Below are positions 1 to 6,217 of a stretch of DNA of 7,990 nt, one piece after another. The notes beneath the pieces were generated by a model. It searched no databases. It was not told the DNA's origin and saw nothing but the letters and a program-made list of their open reading frames with translations. The DNA is from Gammaproteobacteria bacterium. Lineage in GTDB: Bacteria > Pseudomonadota > Gammaproteobacteria > JAJDOJ01. Within the stretch, counting starts at the first letter, position 1; every line of letters starts with the position of its first letter. Position numbers and translations under genes: made by a program. The DNA lies in NCBI GenBank assembly GCA_027030565.1, contig JALVEU010000307.1, positions 1 to 7,990 of the forward strand, given 5' to 3'.

Positions 1-1
1 C

Positions 2-52
2 GGGACTTTGCCCTACGCCCGGGTGGTGGGCTACGAAACCTCCGCGCGCTGA
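2..52 (+). CDS. rseA: Anti-sigma factor RseA/MucA, C-terminal end only (partial)
   Basis: Only the last 16 codons and the TGA stop (50-52) are in the window. The visible tail reads LPYARVVGYETSAR, which resembles the LPYAR-containing C-terminus of Pseudomonas MucA. RseA/MucA is an inner-membrane anti-sigma factor that holds RpoE/AlgU; its periplasmic part binds RseB. The identification rests on this short tail plus its position five bases upstream of rseB, which matches the rpoE-rseA-rseB-rseC order. The rest of the gene, and rpoE, should lie left of the window. Confidence 0.8.
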   Translation, partial: GTLPYARVVGYETSAR

Positions 53-57
53 ATCTG

Positions 58-1020
58 ATGCGCGCGGTACTACTCAGTCTCCTCACGCTGCTGCCCATCG
101 CTGGGGCCCGTGCCGAGGAAGATGTCCGAAGCTGGTTCGACCGGGCCGTGCAGGCGGTCGAACGCCTCAATTACGAGGTGCTCATGGTGTTCGCCCGCGA
201 CGACCGGCTGCAGACCCTGCAGGTGCTGCACAGCTACGATTCGGGCCGGGTCCGGGAGCGCATCGAGGCCCTGAACGGCAGTCCCCGCGAAGTCGTGCGG
301 CTGGACGGGCGCGTGGCCTGCAGTGTGGGTGGGATCCACGTGCTCACCGGCCGGGGCCACGGACAGCAGGGCATGTCGCTGGGCGTCCACGGCGATCTCG
401 ATGCCCTGCGGGCGTGGTATGCGTTCTCCCTGGGCGATACCGACCGCATCGCCGGCCGCCCTTGCAGAACGCTGCGAATCGAGCCCCGTGACCGCTATCG
501 ATACGGTTATCGGCTGTGTCTGGACCAGGAGGTGGGTCTGCCATTGCGCACGGAGATCCTCGATCACGACCATCGTGTGTTGGAGCGCATGATCGTGACC
601 CGGCTGGTGCTGTACCGAGAGCCCCTGCCGGCCGAGCGTTTCATGGTGGACTGGTCGCGGGCGCCGACGACCGCCGAGCAGGAGGACGAGGTGCCGCCCG
701 AGTCCGGCCCCTCGGACACCCACTGGGAGATCGGGGAATTGCCGCCGGGCTATGCCGTGGTCGAGCGCGACCGCTATCCCATGCGTGAGGGTGCCGTCTC
801 GGTGGAGCACCTGGTGGCTTCCGATGGGCTGGCGGCGGTCTCGGTATTCGTTCGCCCCGAGGACGAGGAGCTGTTCCGGGGCCTGAAACGCAGCGGTGCC
901 ATGCACGTGTTCGGGCTCCTGCACCCGCCGTATCACGTCACGGTCATGGGTGAAGTGCCGGCCGTGGTGGTGCGGATGATCGGCGACTCGGTGCATCCGG
1001 TCCAGGAGGGCGGGGGATGA
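58..1020 (+). CDS. rseB: Periplasmic sigma-E regulator RseB/MucB
   Basis: A 320-residue protein, close to the E. coli RseB length (318). Residues 1-19 form a signal peptide (short basic start, hydrophobic LLSLLTLLPIAG core, cleavage likely after ARA), placing it in the periplasm. Residues about 20-200 fit the large lipid-sensing N-terminal domain, and about 215-312 the smaller C-terminal domain, with the typical LPPGY turn near residue 230 and a MGEVPAVVV strand near the end. In the family, RseB binds the periplasmic domain of RseA, protects it from DegS-type proteolysis and so keeps sigma-E inactive until lipopolysaccharide or misfolded outer-membrane proteins displace it. The ATG at 58 lies five bases after the rseA stop with no clear Shine-Dalgarno, so coupled translation is likely. 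The frame stays open upstream, but only this start gives a sensible signal peptide. It overlaps rseC by four bases. Confidence 0.93.
   Translation: MRAVLLSLLTLLPIAGARAEEDVRSWFDRAVQAVERLNYEVLMVFARDDRLQTLQVLHSYDSGRVRERIEALNGSPREVVRLDGRVACSVGGIHVLTGRGHGQQGMSLGVHGDLDALRAWYAFSLGDTDRIAGRPCRTLRIEPRDRYRYGYRLCLDQEVGLPLRTEILDHDHRVLERMIVTRLVLYREPLPAERFMVDWSRAPTTAEQEDEVPPESGPSDTHWEIGELPPGYAVVERDRYPMREGAVSVEHLVASDGLAAVSVFVRPEDEELFRGLKRSGAMHVFGLLHPPYHVTVMGEVPAVVVRMIGDSVHPVQEGGG
1004..1009 (+). promoter_or_regulatory. Ribosome binding site of rseC
   Basis: AGGAGG, a full match to the anti-Shine-Dalgarno core, lies seven bases before the ATG at 1017, inside the last codons of rseB. It is one of the strongest binding sites in the window and fixes the rseC start. 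Confidence 0.8.
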
Positions 1021-1454
1021 TCGAGCAGCCTGCACGGGTGGTCGCCATCGACGGCCCCTATGCCTGGGTCGAGGCGGAGCGCCAGAGCGCCTGCGGGCAG
1101 TGCAGCGCCCGGGCCGGCTGTGGGACGGGTGTGCTGGCCCGTGCGCTGGGCCGCCGCAGTGTACGGCTGCGCACCCTGAACCGCGTCGCTGCCGAGGTTG
1201 GGGACCGGGTGACCGTGGGTATCGACGAGCACGTGCTGCTGCGCGGTGCGCTGTTGATGTACGGCCTGCCGCTGGCCACCATGATCGCCGGTGCCACCTG
1301 GGGGCTGGTGCTGTGGGGCGAGCCTGGCAGCGTGCTGGCCGGCCTGGCTGGGCTCGGGATCGGTTTCTTGGCCGTGCGTCGGCGCAGCCGTGTGGTGCTG
1401 GACCGTCGGCTCCCCGTGATCCTCTCCCGGACGTCCCCGACTCCGGGCGTATAG
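1017..1454 (+). CDS. rseC: SoxR-reducing/sigma-E regulatory protein RseC
   Basis: A 145-residue inner-membrane protein of the RseC/MucC family (E. coli 159). The N-terminal soluble part carries a cysteine cluster, C26-x2-C29-x5-C35 (CGQCSARAGCG), nearly identical to the CSSCASRAGCG of E. coli RseC. Two hydrophobic helices follow, at about residues 74-100 and 104-120, then a basic stop-transfer RRRSR and a short proline-containing tail. In E. coli the protein modestly affects sigma-E activity and, with the Rsx complex, helps keep SoxR reduced; the role here is inferred. Its start is set by AGGAGG at 1004 and overlaps the rseB stop as ATGA, implying translational coupling. It is the last gene of the rse unit; no mucD/degP-type protease gene follows. 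Confidence 0.92.
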   Translation: MIEQPARVVAIDGPYAWVEAERQSACGQCSARAGCGTGVLARALGRRSVRLRTLNRVAAEVGDRVTVGIDEHVLLRGALLMYGLPLATMIAGATWGLVLWGEPGSVLAGLAGLGIGFLAVRRRSRVVLDRRLPVILSRTSPTPGV

Positions 1455-1467
1455 CCCCCGTATCGCC

Positions 1468-1489
1468 CGCCGGCGAGGCTTCGCCGGTG
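1468..1489 (+). terminator. Stem-loop in the rseC-lepA gap, possible weak terminator
   Basis: Bases 1468-1476 pair with 1481-1489 (nine pairs, one of them G-U) around the four-base loop GGCT. The core CCGGCGA/TCGCCGG is perfect. It starts 13 bases after the rseC stop, where a terminator of the rse operon would be expected. No T-run follows, so it is not a canonical intrinsic terminator; it could be an mRNA 3'-end stabiliser, a Rho-associated site or a chance GC-rich repeat. Confidence 0.4.
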
Positions 1490-1541
1490 AGGCATGACTC
1501 GTGTTCCCCCACTGTGGGCGCGGCCCGGCCGACGCCGCAGG

Positions 1542-1547
1542 TATAAT
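1542..1547 (+). promoter_or_regulatory. Candidate -10 element of the lepA promoter
   Basis: A perfect TATAAT lies 56 bases before the lepA ATG in an otherwise very GC-rich gap. Transcription would start near 1554, giving a leader of about 50 bases. I find no good TTGACA-like -35 at 16-18 bases spacing (the 17-base position holds CGCGGC) and no TGn extension, so an activator may be needed. It is the best candidate for independent expression of lepA-lepB. Confidence 0.5.
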
Positions 1548-1603
1548 CCGACGTCTTTGAGCCTGCCCAAGCGCGCTAGGGCTCGGCGCATTCGTTCTCC
1601 ATC

Positions 1604-3397
1604 ATGGATCATATTCGCAACTTCTCCATCATCGCGCACATCGACCACGGCAAGTCCACGCTCGCGGACCGTTTCATCCAGGTCTGCGGGGGCTTGAGCG
1701 AGCGCGAGATGCAGGAGCAGGTGCTGGACTCCATGGAGCTGGAGCGCGAGCGCGGCATCACCATCAAGGCGCAGAGCGTCTCGCTCCAGTACACCGCCCG
1801 GGACGGCAGGACCTACGAGCTCAACTTCATCGACACACCGGGCCACGTGGACTTCTCCTACGAGGTCTCCCGCTCGCTGGCCGCCTGCGAGGGGGCGCTG
1901 CTGGTGGTGGACGCCTCCCAGGGCGTGGAGGCGCAGAGCGTGGCCAACTGCTACACGGCCATCGAGCAGGGCCTCGAGGTGCTGCCGGTGCTCAACAAGA
2001 TCGATCTGCCCTCGGCCGACCCGGACCGGGTGGCCGCCGAGATCGAGGAGGTCATCGGCATCGACGCCACCGACGCCGTGCTGGTGAGCGCCAAGACGGG
2101 TCAGGGCGTCGAGGAGCTGCTCGAGCGCATCGTGCGCGACATCCCACCGCCCAAGGGCGACCCCGAGGCGCCGCTCAAGGCGCTGATCGTGGACTCCTGG
2201 TTCGACCCCTACGTGGGCGTCATCGCCCTGGTGCGGGTGGTGGACGGCGTGCTGGAGGCGGGGCGGAAGATCCAGGCCATGAGCAGCGGGGCGATCTATC
2301 AGGTGGAGAAGGTGGGCGTCTTCACCCCCAAGCGCGAGACGCGCCAACGCCTGGAGACGGGGGAGGTGGGATTCGTCATCGCCGGGATCAAGGACATCGA
2401 GGGCGCCAAGGTCGGCGACACCTTCACCGACGCCCGGCGTCCGGCCGCCGAACCCCTCCCGGGCTTTCGCGAGATCCAGCCCAAGGTCTTCGCCGGGCTC
2501 TATCCGGTGAGCGCCGACGACTACGAGGCCTTCCGCGAGGCATTACAGAAGCTGCGGCTCAACGATGCGGCGCTGGTCTTCGAGCCCGAATCCTCCGAGG
2601 CCCTGGGCTTCGGGTGCCGCTGCGGGTTTCTGGGCATGCTGCACATGGAGATCGTGCAGGAACGCCTGGAACGGGAATATGGCCTGGACCTCATCACCAC
2701 GGCGCCCACGGTGGTGTATCAGGTGGAGACCACAGCGGGCCAGGTCCTGGAGATCCACAACCCCTCCGAGCTGCCGCCGCCCAACAAGATCGCCGAGATC
2801 CGCGAGCCCATCATCCGTGCCTCCATCCTGGTGCCGCATGAGTACGTGGGACCGGTGATGGGGCTGTGTGTGGAGAAACGGGGCGTGCAGAAGCGCCTGC
2901 ACTACCACGGCAACCAGGTGCTCCTGGAATACGAGCTGCCGCTCTCGGAGGTGGTGCTGGACTTCTACGACCGGCTCAAGTCCGCAAGCCGCGGCTATGC
3001 CTCCTTCGACTACGAGCACGCCCACTTCCAGGCCGCGCCCTTGGTCAAGCTCGACATCCTCATCAACGGCGAGCGGGTGGATGCGCTGTCGGTCATCGTC
3101 CACCGCGACATGGCGCAGGTGCGCGGTCGGGAGCTGGCCGAGCGTATGCGCGAGATCATCCCGCGGCAGATGTTCGACGTGGCGATCCAGGCGGCCATCG
3201 GCTCGCAGATCATCGCCCGCACCACGGTCAAGGCGTTGCGCAAGAACGTCACGGCCAAGTGCTACGGGGGCGACGTGACGCGCAAGCGCAAGCTGCTGGA
3301 GAAACAGAAGGCGGGCAAGAAGCGTATGAAGCAGATCGGCAAGGTGGAGATCCCCCAGGAGGCCTTCCTCGCCGTCCTCAAAGTGGAGAACAAATAG
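1604..3397 (+). CDS. lepA: Elongation factor 4 (LepA), ribosome-associated GTPase
   Basis: A 597-residue protein matching E. coli LepA (599) along its whole length. GTPase motifs: AHIDHGKST (11-19, P-loop), DTPGH (77-81), NKID (131-134), SAKTG (162-166). The beta-barrel and EF-G-like domains III and V follow, then the LepA-specific C-terminal domain with KCYGGDVTRKRKLLEKQK from about 552, which replaces EF-G domain IV. The protein binds ribosomes, is membrane- or cytosol-located, and is credited with back-translocation or with helping translation initiation and 30S assembly; its exact role is debated in the literature. The ATG at 1604 gives MDHIRNFSII, aligned with E. coli MKNIRNFSII, so the start is secure although no clear Shine-Dalgarno precedes it. 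It probably begins a transcription unit from the TATAAT at 1542 and is followed 12 bases later by lepB. Confidence 0.97.
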   Translation: MDHIRNFSIIAHIDHGKSTLADRFIQVCGGLSEREMQEQVLDSMELERERGITIKAQSVSLQYTARDGRTYELNFIDTPGHVDFSYEVSRSLAACEGALLVVDASQGVEAQSVANCYTAIEQGLEVLPVLNKIDLPSADPDRVAAEIEEVIGIDATDAVLVSAKTGQGVEELLERIVRDIPPPKGDPEAPLKALIVDSWFDPYVGVIALVRVVDGVLEAGRKIQAMSSGAIYQVEKVGVFTPKRETRQRLETGEVGFVIAGIKDIEGAKVGDTFTDARRPAAEPLPGFREIQPKVFAGLYPVSADDYEAFREALQKLRLNDAALVFEPESSEALGFGCRCGFLGMLHMEIVQERLEREYGLDLITTAPTVVYQVETTAGQVLEIHNPSELPPPNKIAEIREPIIRASILVPHEYVGPVMGLCVEKRGVQKRLHYHGNQVLLEYELPLSEVVLDFYDRLKSASRGYASFDYEHAHFQAAPLVKLDILINGERVDALSVIVHRDMAQVRGRELAERMREIIPRQMFDVAIQAAIGSQIIARTTVKALRKNVTAKCYGGDVTRKRKLLEKQKAGKKRMKQIGKVEIPQEAFLAVLKVENK

Positions 3398-3399
3398 GA
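3395..3399 (+). promoter_or_regulatory. Ribosome binding site of lepB, overlapping the lepA stop
   Basis: TAGGA, formed by the lepA TAG stop and the next two bases, lies ten bases before the lepB ATG at 3410. A ribosome terminating on lepA sits on this site, so lepB translation is probably coupled to lepA. Confidence 0.45.
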
Positions 3400-3409
3400 T
3401 GCAACAAGA

Positions 3410-4174
3410 ATGAATCTCGAACTCATACTCACCTTCGCCACGGCCCTCACCGGTGCCGTCTGGCTGGTCTATGCGCTCACCCACCGGGGTGTGCCCAAAG
3501 ACAAGCGGCGCGAGCCGTGGTACGTGGAGTATTCGAAGTCCTTCTTCCCGGTGCTGCTCATCGTGCTCGTGCTGCGCTCGTTCGTGGCCGAGCCGTTCCG
3601 GATTCCCTCGGGCTCCATGATGCCCACGCTGCTGGTGGGTGACTTCATCCTGGTGAACAAGTTCGCCTACGGGCTGCGTCTGCCGGTGTTGCATACCAAG
3701 ATCGCCGACCTGGGCGAGCCCGAGCGCGGCGACGTGGTGGTGTTCCGCTTCCCGCGCAATCCCAAGGAGGACTACATCAAGCGCATCGTGGGGCTGCCGG
3801 GCGACCGCATCGGGTATTTCAACAAGACGGTCTACATCAACGGTGAGCCCATGCCCCAGTGGGTGGTGGGGGTCTATCACGGGGTGGGTTCGGGCGAGGT
3901 GATGACCGGCGCCGAGGAGCGCATCGAGGATCTGGCGGGCCGCCGGCACCATATCCTCATCCGTCCCGACCGGCTCAACGTGGAGGGCGAGTACGTGGTC
4001 CCCGAGGGCCATTACTTCGTGCTGGGCGACAATCGGGACAATAGCAACGACAGCCGGTTCTGGGGCTTCGTCCCGGAGGAAAATCTGGTGGGCAAGGCCT
4101 TTATAATCTGGCTGAACTGGGACATCTCCGGTGGGGTGTTCGACACCAGCCGGATCGGCATGAAGATTCAATAG
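3410..4174 (+). CDS. lepB: Signal peptidase I
   Basis: A 254-residue membrane serine protease that removes signal peptides from exported proteins at the outer face of the inner membrane. It has two N-terminal membrane helices (about residues 2-22 and 44-60) separated by a basic cytoplasmic loop (KDKRREP). The catalytic serine is S69 in IPSGSMMPTLLVGD and the general-base lysine is K124 in DYIKRIVGLPGD. The family motif GDNRDNSNDSR is at 206-216, followed by WGFVPEENLVGKA. E. coli LepB is longer (324) because of extra loops; about 250-290 is usual in other gammaproteobacteria, so this is full length. The substrates would include RseB in this window. Two Ile codons are the rare ATA (6 and 232); the second creates a TATAAT, described separately. 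Confidence 0.97.
   Translation: MNLELILTFATALTGAVWLVYALTHRGVPKDKRREPWYVEYSKSFFPVLLIVLVLRSFVAEPFRIPSGSMMPTLLVGDFILVNKFAYGLRLPVLHTKIADLGEPERGDVVVFRFPRNPKEDYIKRIVGLPGDRIGYFNKTVYINGEPMPQWVVGVYHGVGSGEVMTGAEERIEDLAGRRHHILIRPDRLNVEGEYVVPEGHYFVLGDNRDNSNDSRFWGFVPEENLVGKAFIIWLNWDISGGVFDTSRIGMKIQ
4102..4107 (+). promoter_or_regulatory. Candidate internal -10 element for DUF4845-rnc-era
   Basis: A perfect TATAAT lies inside the last 25 codons of lepB, about 94 bases before the DUF4845 start. It depends on codon 232 of lepB being ATA, a rare Ile codon in this GC-rich sequence. The -35 region is poor (GAAAAT at 17-base spacing). In E. coli rnc-era-recO is transcribed from its own promoter between lepB and rnc, so a promoter here is plausible. 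A start near 4114 would give a leader of about 87 bases. Confidence 0.35.
4127..4154 (+). other. Imperfect hairpin in the lepB end / putative DUF4845 leader
   Basis: Bases 4135-4139 (GGTGT) pair with 4143-4147 (ACACC) around a TCG loop, and TCCGG at 4127-4131 pairs with CCGGA at 4150-4154, separated by a 3x2 internal loop. It lies within coding sequence of lepB but would be in the 5' leader of a transcript from the TATAAT at 4102. It is shorter than a usual RNase III substrate; its function is unknown and it may be chance. Confidence 0.25.
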
Positions 4175-4185
4175 GAAACGGGAAC

Positions 4186-4194
4186 AAGGGGGGG
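4186..4194 (+). promoter_or_regulatory. G-rich ribosome binding site of the DUF4845 gene
   Basis: AAGGGGGGG ends six bases before the ATG at 4201, in the 26-base gap after lepB. Its spacing favours the ATG at 4201 over the in-frame ATG at 4210, though both are possible. Confidence 0.6.
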
Positions 4195-4200
4195 CCGCTC

Positions 4201-4584
4201 ATGCGCACCATGCATGCACAACGGGGCATGTCCATCTGGCTGTGGCTGTTCGTCCTGGCGGTGGTGGGCTACACGATCATGATGGGCGTGCGTCTCGCCC
4301 CCTGGTACTTCGAGGCCATGTCGGTCAAGAAGATCGTCGAGGACGTGGCCCAGGAGTACCGCGGCAAGGACGTGAGCAAACAGCAGATCTGGTCCACCCT
4401 CGCCAAGCGGCTGGACATCAACCAGATCGACGGGGTGGGGCGGGAAAACTTCAAGCTGCTCCGCCAGGGCAAGCAGAAGCTCATCGTCATCCAATACGAC
4501 ATCCAGCAGCACCTGGTGGGCAATCTGGACGCCCTCATGCACTTCAAGTTTTCCGCGCCGCTTTCCGGTCCATCCTCTGAATGA
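4201..4584 (+). CDS. DUF4845 family single-pass membrane protein
   Basis: A 127-residue protein. It starts with a short basic region ending in QRG (7-9), then one hydrophobic helix at about 10-30, then a soluble part of about 95 residues with a predicted helix (SVKKIVEDVAQEY), a KRLDINQIDGV motif near 69-79 and a final beta-strand-rich region (KLIVIQYDIQQHLVGNLDAL). Size, layout and position between lepB and rnc match the DUF4845 family, whose function is unknown to me. The stretch RGMS followed by the hydrophobic helix looks like a type IV pilin N-terminus, though the usual Glu at position 5 is absent. The DUF4845 ATG has a G-rich binding site; the stop overlaps rnc as ATGA, implying coupled translation. 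Family assignment is from memory of the pattern, without a profile search. Confidence 0.85.
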   Translation: MRTMHAQRGMSIWLWLFVLAVVGYTIMMGVRLAPWYFEAMSVKKIVEDVAQEYRGKDVSKQQIWSTLAKRLDINQIDGVGRENFKLLRQGKQKLIVIQYDIQQHLVGNLDALMHFKFSAPLSGPSSE

Positions 4585-5270
4585 AGGGGAGGCGCCTGGA
4601 GCAGCTCCTCGGTGAGGACCTGGCCGGCGATGCCCTGATCCAGGAGGCGCTCACGCACCGCAGCGCCGCACGCCGCCACAACGAGCGCCTGGAATTCCTG
4701 GGCGACGCGGTGCTGGAGCTGGTGGTGAGCGAGCTCCTGTACCGACGTTTCCCGGAGGCGGACGAGGGCGACCTGAGCCGCCTGCGGTCCCATTTGGTGC
4801 GCAAGGAGACCCTTGCCGGACTGGCCTGGGCGCTGGAGCTGGGCGAGCGGGTGCGGCTGGGCCCCGGGGAGCGCAAGTCGGGCGGCCACCGGCGCGACAC
4901 CATCCTTGCCGACGCGCTGGAGGCGCTCATCGGTGCGGTGTATCTGCGCCGGGGTTTCGAGGGCGCCCGCGACTTCGTGCTGGCCTTGTGGGCGCCGCGG
5001 CTGGCCGATCTGCCCGAGGCGCAGGCGCTCAAGGACCCCAAGACCCGGCTCCAGGAGCTGCTCCAGTCCCGGCACCTGCCGCTGCCCGAGTACGAGCTGC
5101 TGGAGGTGCGGGGGGCCGAGCACGAACGCAGCTTCCACGTCCGCTGTCAGGTGCCCGCGCACGCACTGGAGGCGAGCGCCTGGGGCAGCAGCCGCAAGCG
5201 GGCCGAGCAGGCCTGCGCTGCGGCACTTCTGGCGCGCATGGCGGGTCCAATGGCTGCGAACCATGAGTGA
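4581..5270 (+). CDS. rnc: Ribonuclease III
   Basis: A 229-residue cytoplasmic endoribonuclease (E. coli 226) that cleaves double-stranded RNA, releasing 16S and 23S rRNA precursors and processing some mRNAs. The catalytic domain (about 1-148) carries the signature NERLEFLGDAVL (34-45); the magnesium-binding residues correspond to E38, D42, D111 and E114. The double-stranded RNA binding domain covers about 150-225, beginning at KDPKTRLQELLQ and ending in SSRKRAEQACAAALL. All catalytic residues are present. The start ATG (4581) overlaps the DUF4845 stop and lacks a Shine-Dalgarno sequence, so it probably depends on upstream translation. It overlaps era by eight bases. E. coli rnc autoregulates by cutting its own leader; whether this happens here cannot be seen. 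Confidence 0.97.
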   Translation: MKGRRLEQLLGEDLAGDALIQEALTHRSAARRHNERLEFLGDAVLELVVSELLYRRFPEADEGDLSRLRSHLVRKETLAGLAWALELGERVRLGPGERKSGGHRRDTILADALEALIGAVYLRRGFEGARDFVLALWAPRLADLPEAQALKDPKTRLQELLQSRHLPLPEYELLEVRGAEHERSFHVRCQVPAHALEASAWGSSRKRAEQACAAALLARMAGPMAANHE

Positions 5271-6210
5271 AGTAACCCGACATCCAGCAGAACGCACCGA
5301 ATCCCGGGCCGAAGCGACCGAGGGCCCCACCCGCAGCGGTTACATCGCCATCGTGGGCCGGCCCAACGTGGGCAAGTCCACCCTGCTCAACCGTCTGGTG
5401 GGCGCCAAGATCGCCTCCACCGCACCCAAGCCCCAGACCACCCGGCACAACATCACCGGGATCCTCACCGAGGGCGATACGCAGATGGTCTTCGTGGACA
5501 CGCCGGGCATCCATCGGGGCGGCCGGCGCCTGCTCAACCGGGTGATCAACGAGGCGGCCCTGGCGGCACTCCAGCAGGTGGACCTGGCGGTGTTCGTGGT
5601 CGATCGCACGCGCTGGACCGAAGAGGACGCCCTGGTGCTGGAGCGCATCCGCGCGTCTGGACGACCCGCTATCGCAGCCGTCAACAAGGTGGATGCCGTG
5701 GACAAGAAGGCCCTGCTGCCGGCGTTGGCAGCGCTCCAGAGGCGCCATCCCTTCGAGGCCTACGTGCCCGTCTCCGCCGTCAAGGGCACGAACCTGGATG
5801 CCCTCAAGGCCGAGATCCGCCAGCGCCTGCCGGAGGGGCCGTTCCTGTTCCCGGAGGATCAGATCTCCAGCCGCAGCGAGCGCTTCATCGCCACCGAGCT
5901 CATCCGTGAGCAACTGGTCCGCACCCTGCGTGACGAGGTGCCGCACGCCGTGTTCGTGGAGATCGATTCGCTGGAGGAACGCCCCCGGCTCGTGGCCATC
6001 GGTGCCACCGTCTGGGTGGAGCGCCCCAGTCAGCGGGCCATCGTCATCGGCCGCAAGGGGGCCATGCTCAAGAAGATCGGCGCCCGTGCTCGCCGGTCGC
6101 TGGAGTCGTTCTTCGGCAAGCAGGTGTACCTGGAGCTCTGGGTCAAGGACAAGGTCGGCTGGCAGGACAATCCCCGCGTGCTCGCCAGCTTCGACACCAC
6201 GGGTTTGTGA
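5263..6210 (+). CDS. era: GTPase Era
   Basis: A 315-residue GTPase that binds the 3' end of 16S rRNA and helps mature the 30S subunit. GTPase motifs: GRPNVGKS (32-39), QTTRH (58-62, switch I), DTPG (79-82), NKVD (141-144), SAVKG (171-175). The C-terminal KH domain (about 215-305) has the RNA-binding loop GRKG at 263-266 and the YLELWVK strand at 289-295. The ATG at 5263 is inside the end of rnc, overlapping it by eight bases. The frame is open far upstream, but that is only rnc read out of frame. Compared with E. coli Era (301), about 17 extra polar, charged residues precede the P-loop. No other ATG/GTG lies between 5263 and the P-loop except one that would destroy it, so the extension seems real. 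Confidence 0.96.
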   Translation: MSEVTRHPAERTESRAEATEGPTRSGYIAIVGRPNVGKSTLLNRLVGAKIASTAPKPQTTRHNITGILTEGDTQMVFVDTPGIHRGGRRLLNRVINEAALAALQQVDLAVFVVDRTRWTEEDALVLERIRASGRPAIAAVNKVDAVDKKALLPALAALQRRHPFEAYVPVSAVKGTNLDALKAEIRQRLPEGPFLFPEDQISSRSERFIATELIREQLVRTLRDEVPHAVFVEIDSLEERPRLVAIGATVWVERPSQRAIVIGRKGAMLKKIGARARRSLESFFGKQVYLELWVKDKVGWQDNPRVLASFDTTGL

Positions 6211-6217
6211 TCCGACG

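Noticed and set aside
1455..1603. Possible missing mucD/degP-type protease gene between rseC and lepA
   Set aside because: The gap is only 149 bases and shows no protease remnant. E. coli also has rseC directly before lepA, so nothing needs to have been deleted.
2866..3642. Plus-strand open frame of 258 codons across the lepA-lepB junction
   Set aside because: It is an out-of-frame reading of lepA and lepB, rich in Ala, Gly, Arg and Pro, without domain signals.
2543..4171. Very long minus-strand open frame (about 540 codons) opposite lepA and lepB
   Set aside because: Its protein is His-, Asp-, Gln- and Leu-rich, as expected from the antisense of GC-rich codons, with no recognisable motif, and both genes opposite are firmly identified. 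Similar minus-strand frames at 70-1512, 1058-2347, 4269-5330, 5029-6549 and 6706-7788 are rejected for the same reason.
4813..5262. N-terminal extension of the era frame far into rnc
   Set aside because: The upstream part is Arg-, Ser- and Trp-rich out-of-frame translation of rnc; Era homology begins only after the ATG at 5263.
5693..6217. Upstream extension of the recO frame across era
   Set aside because: It is a shadow of era with Ser/Arg/Pro-rich composition; RecO similarity starts at about 6218.
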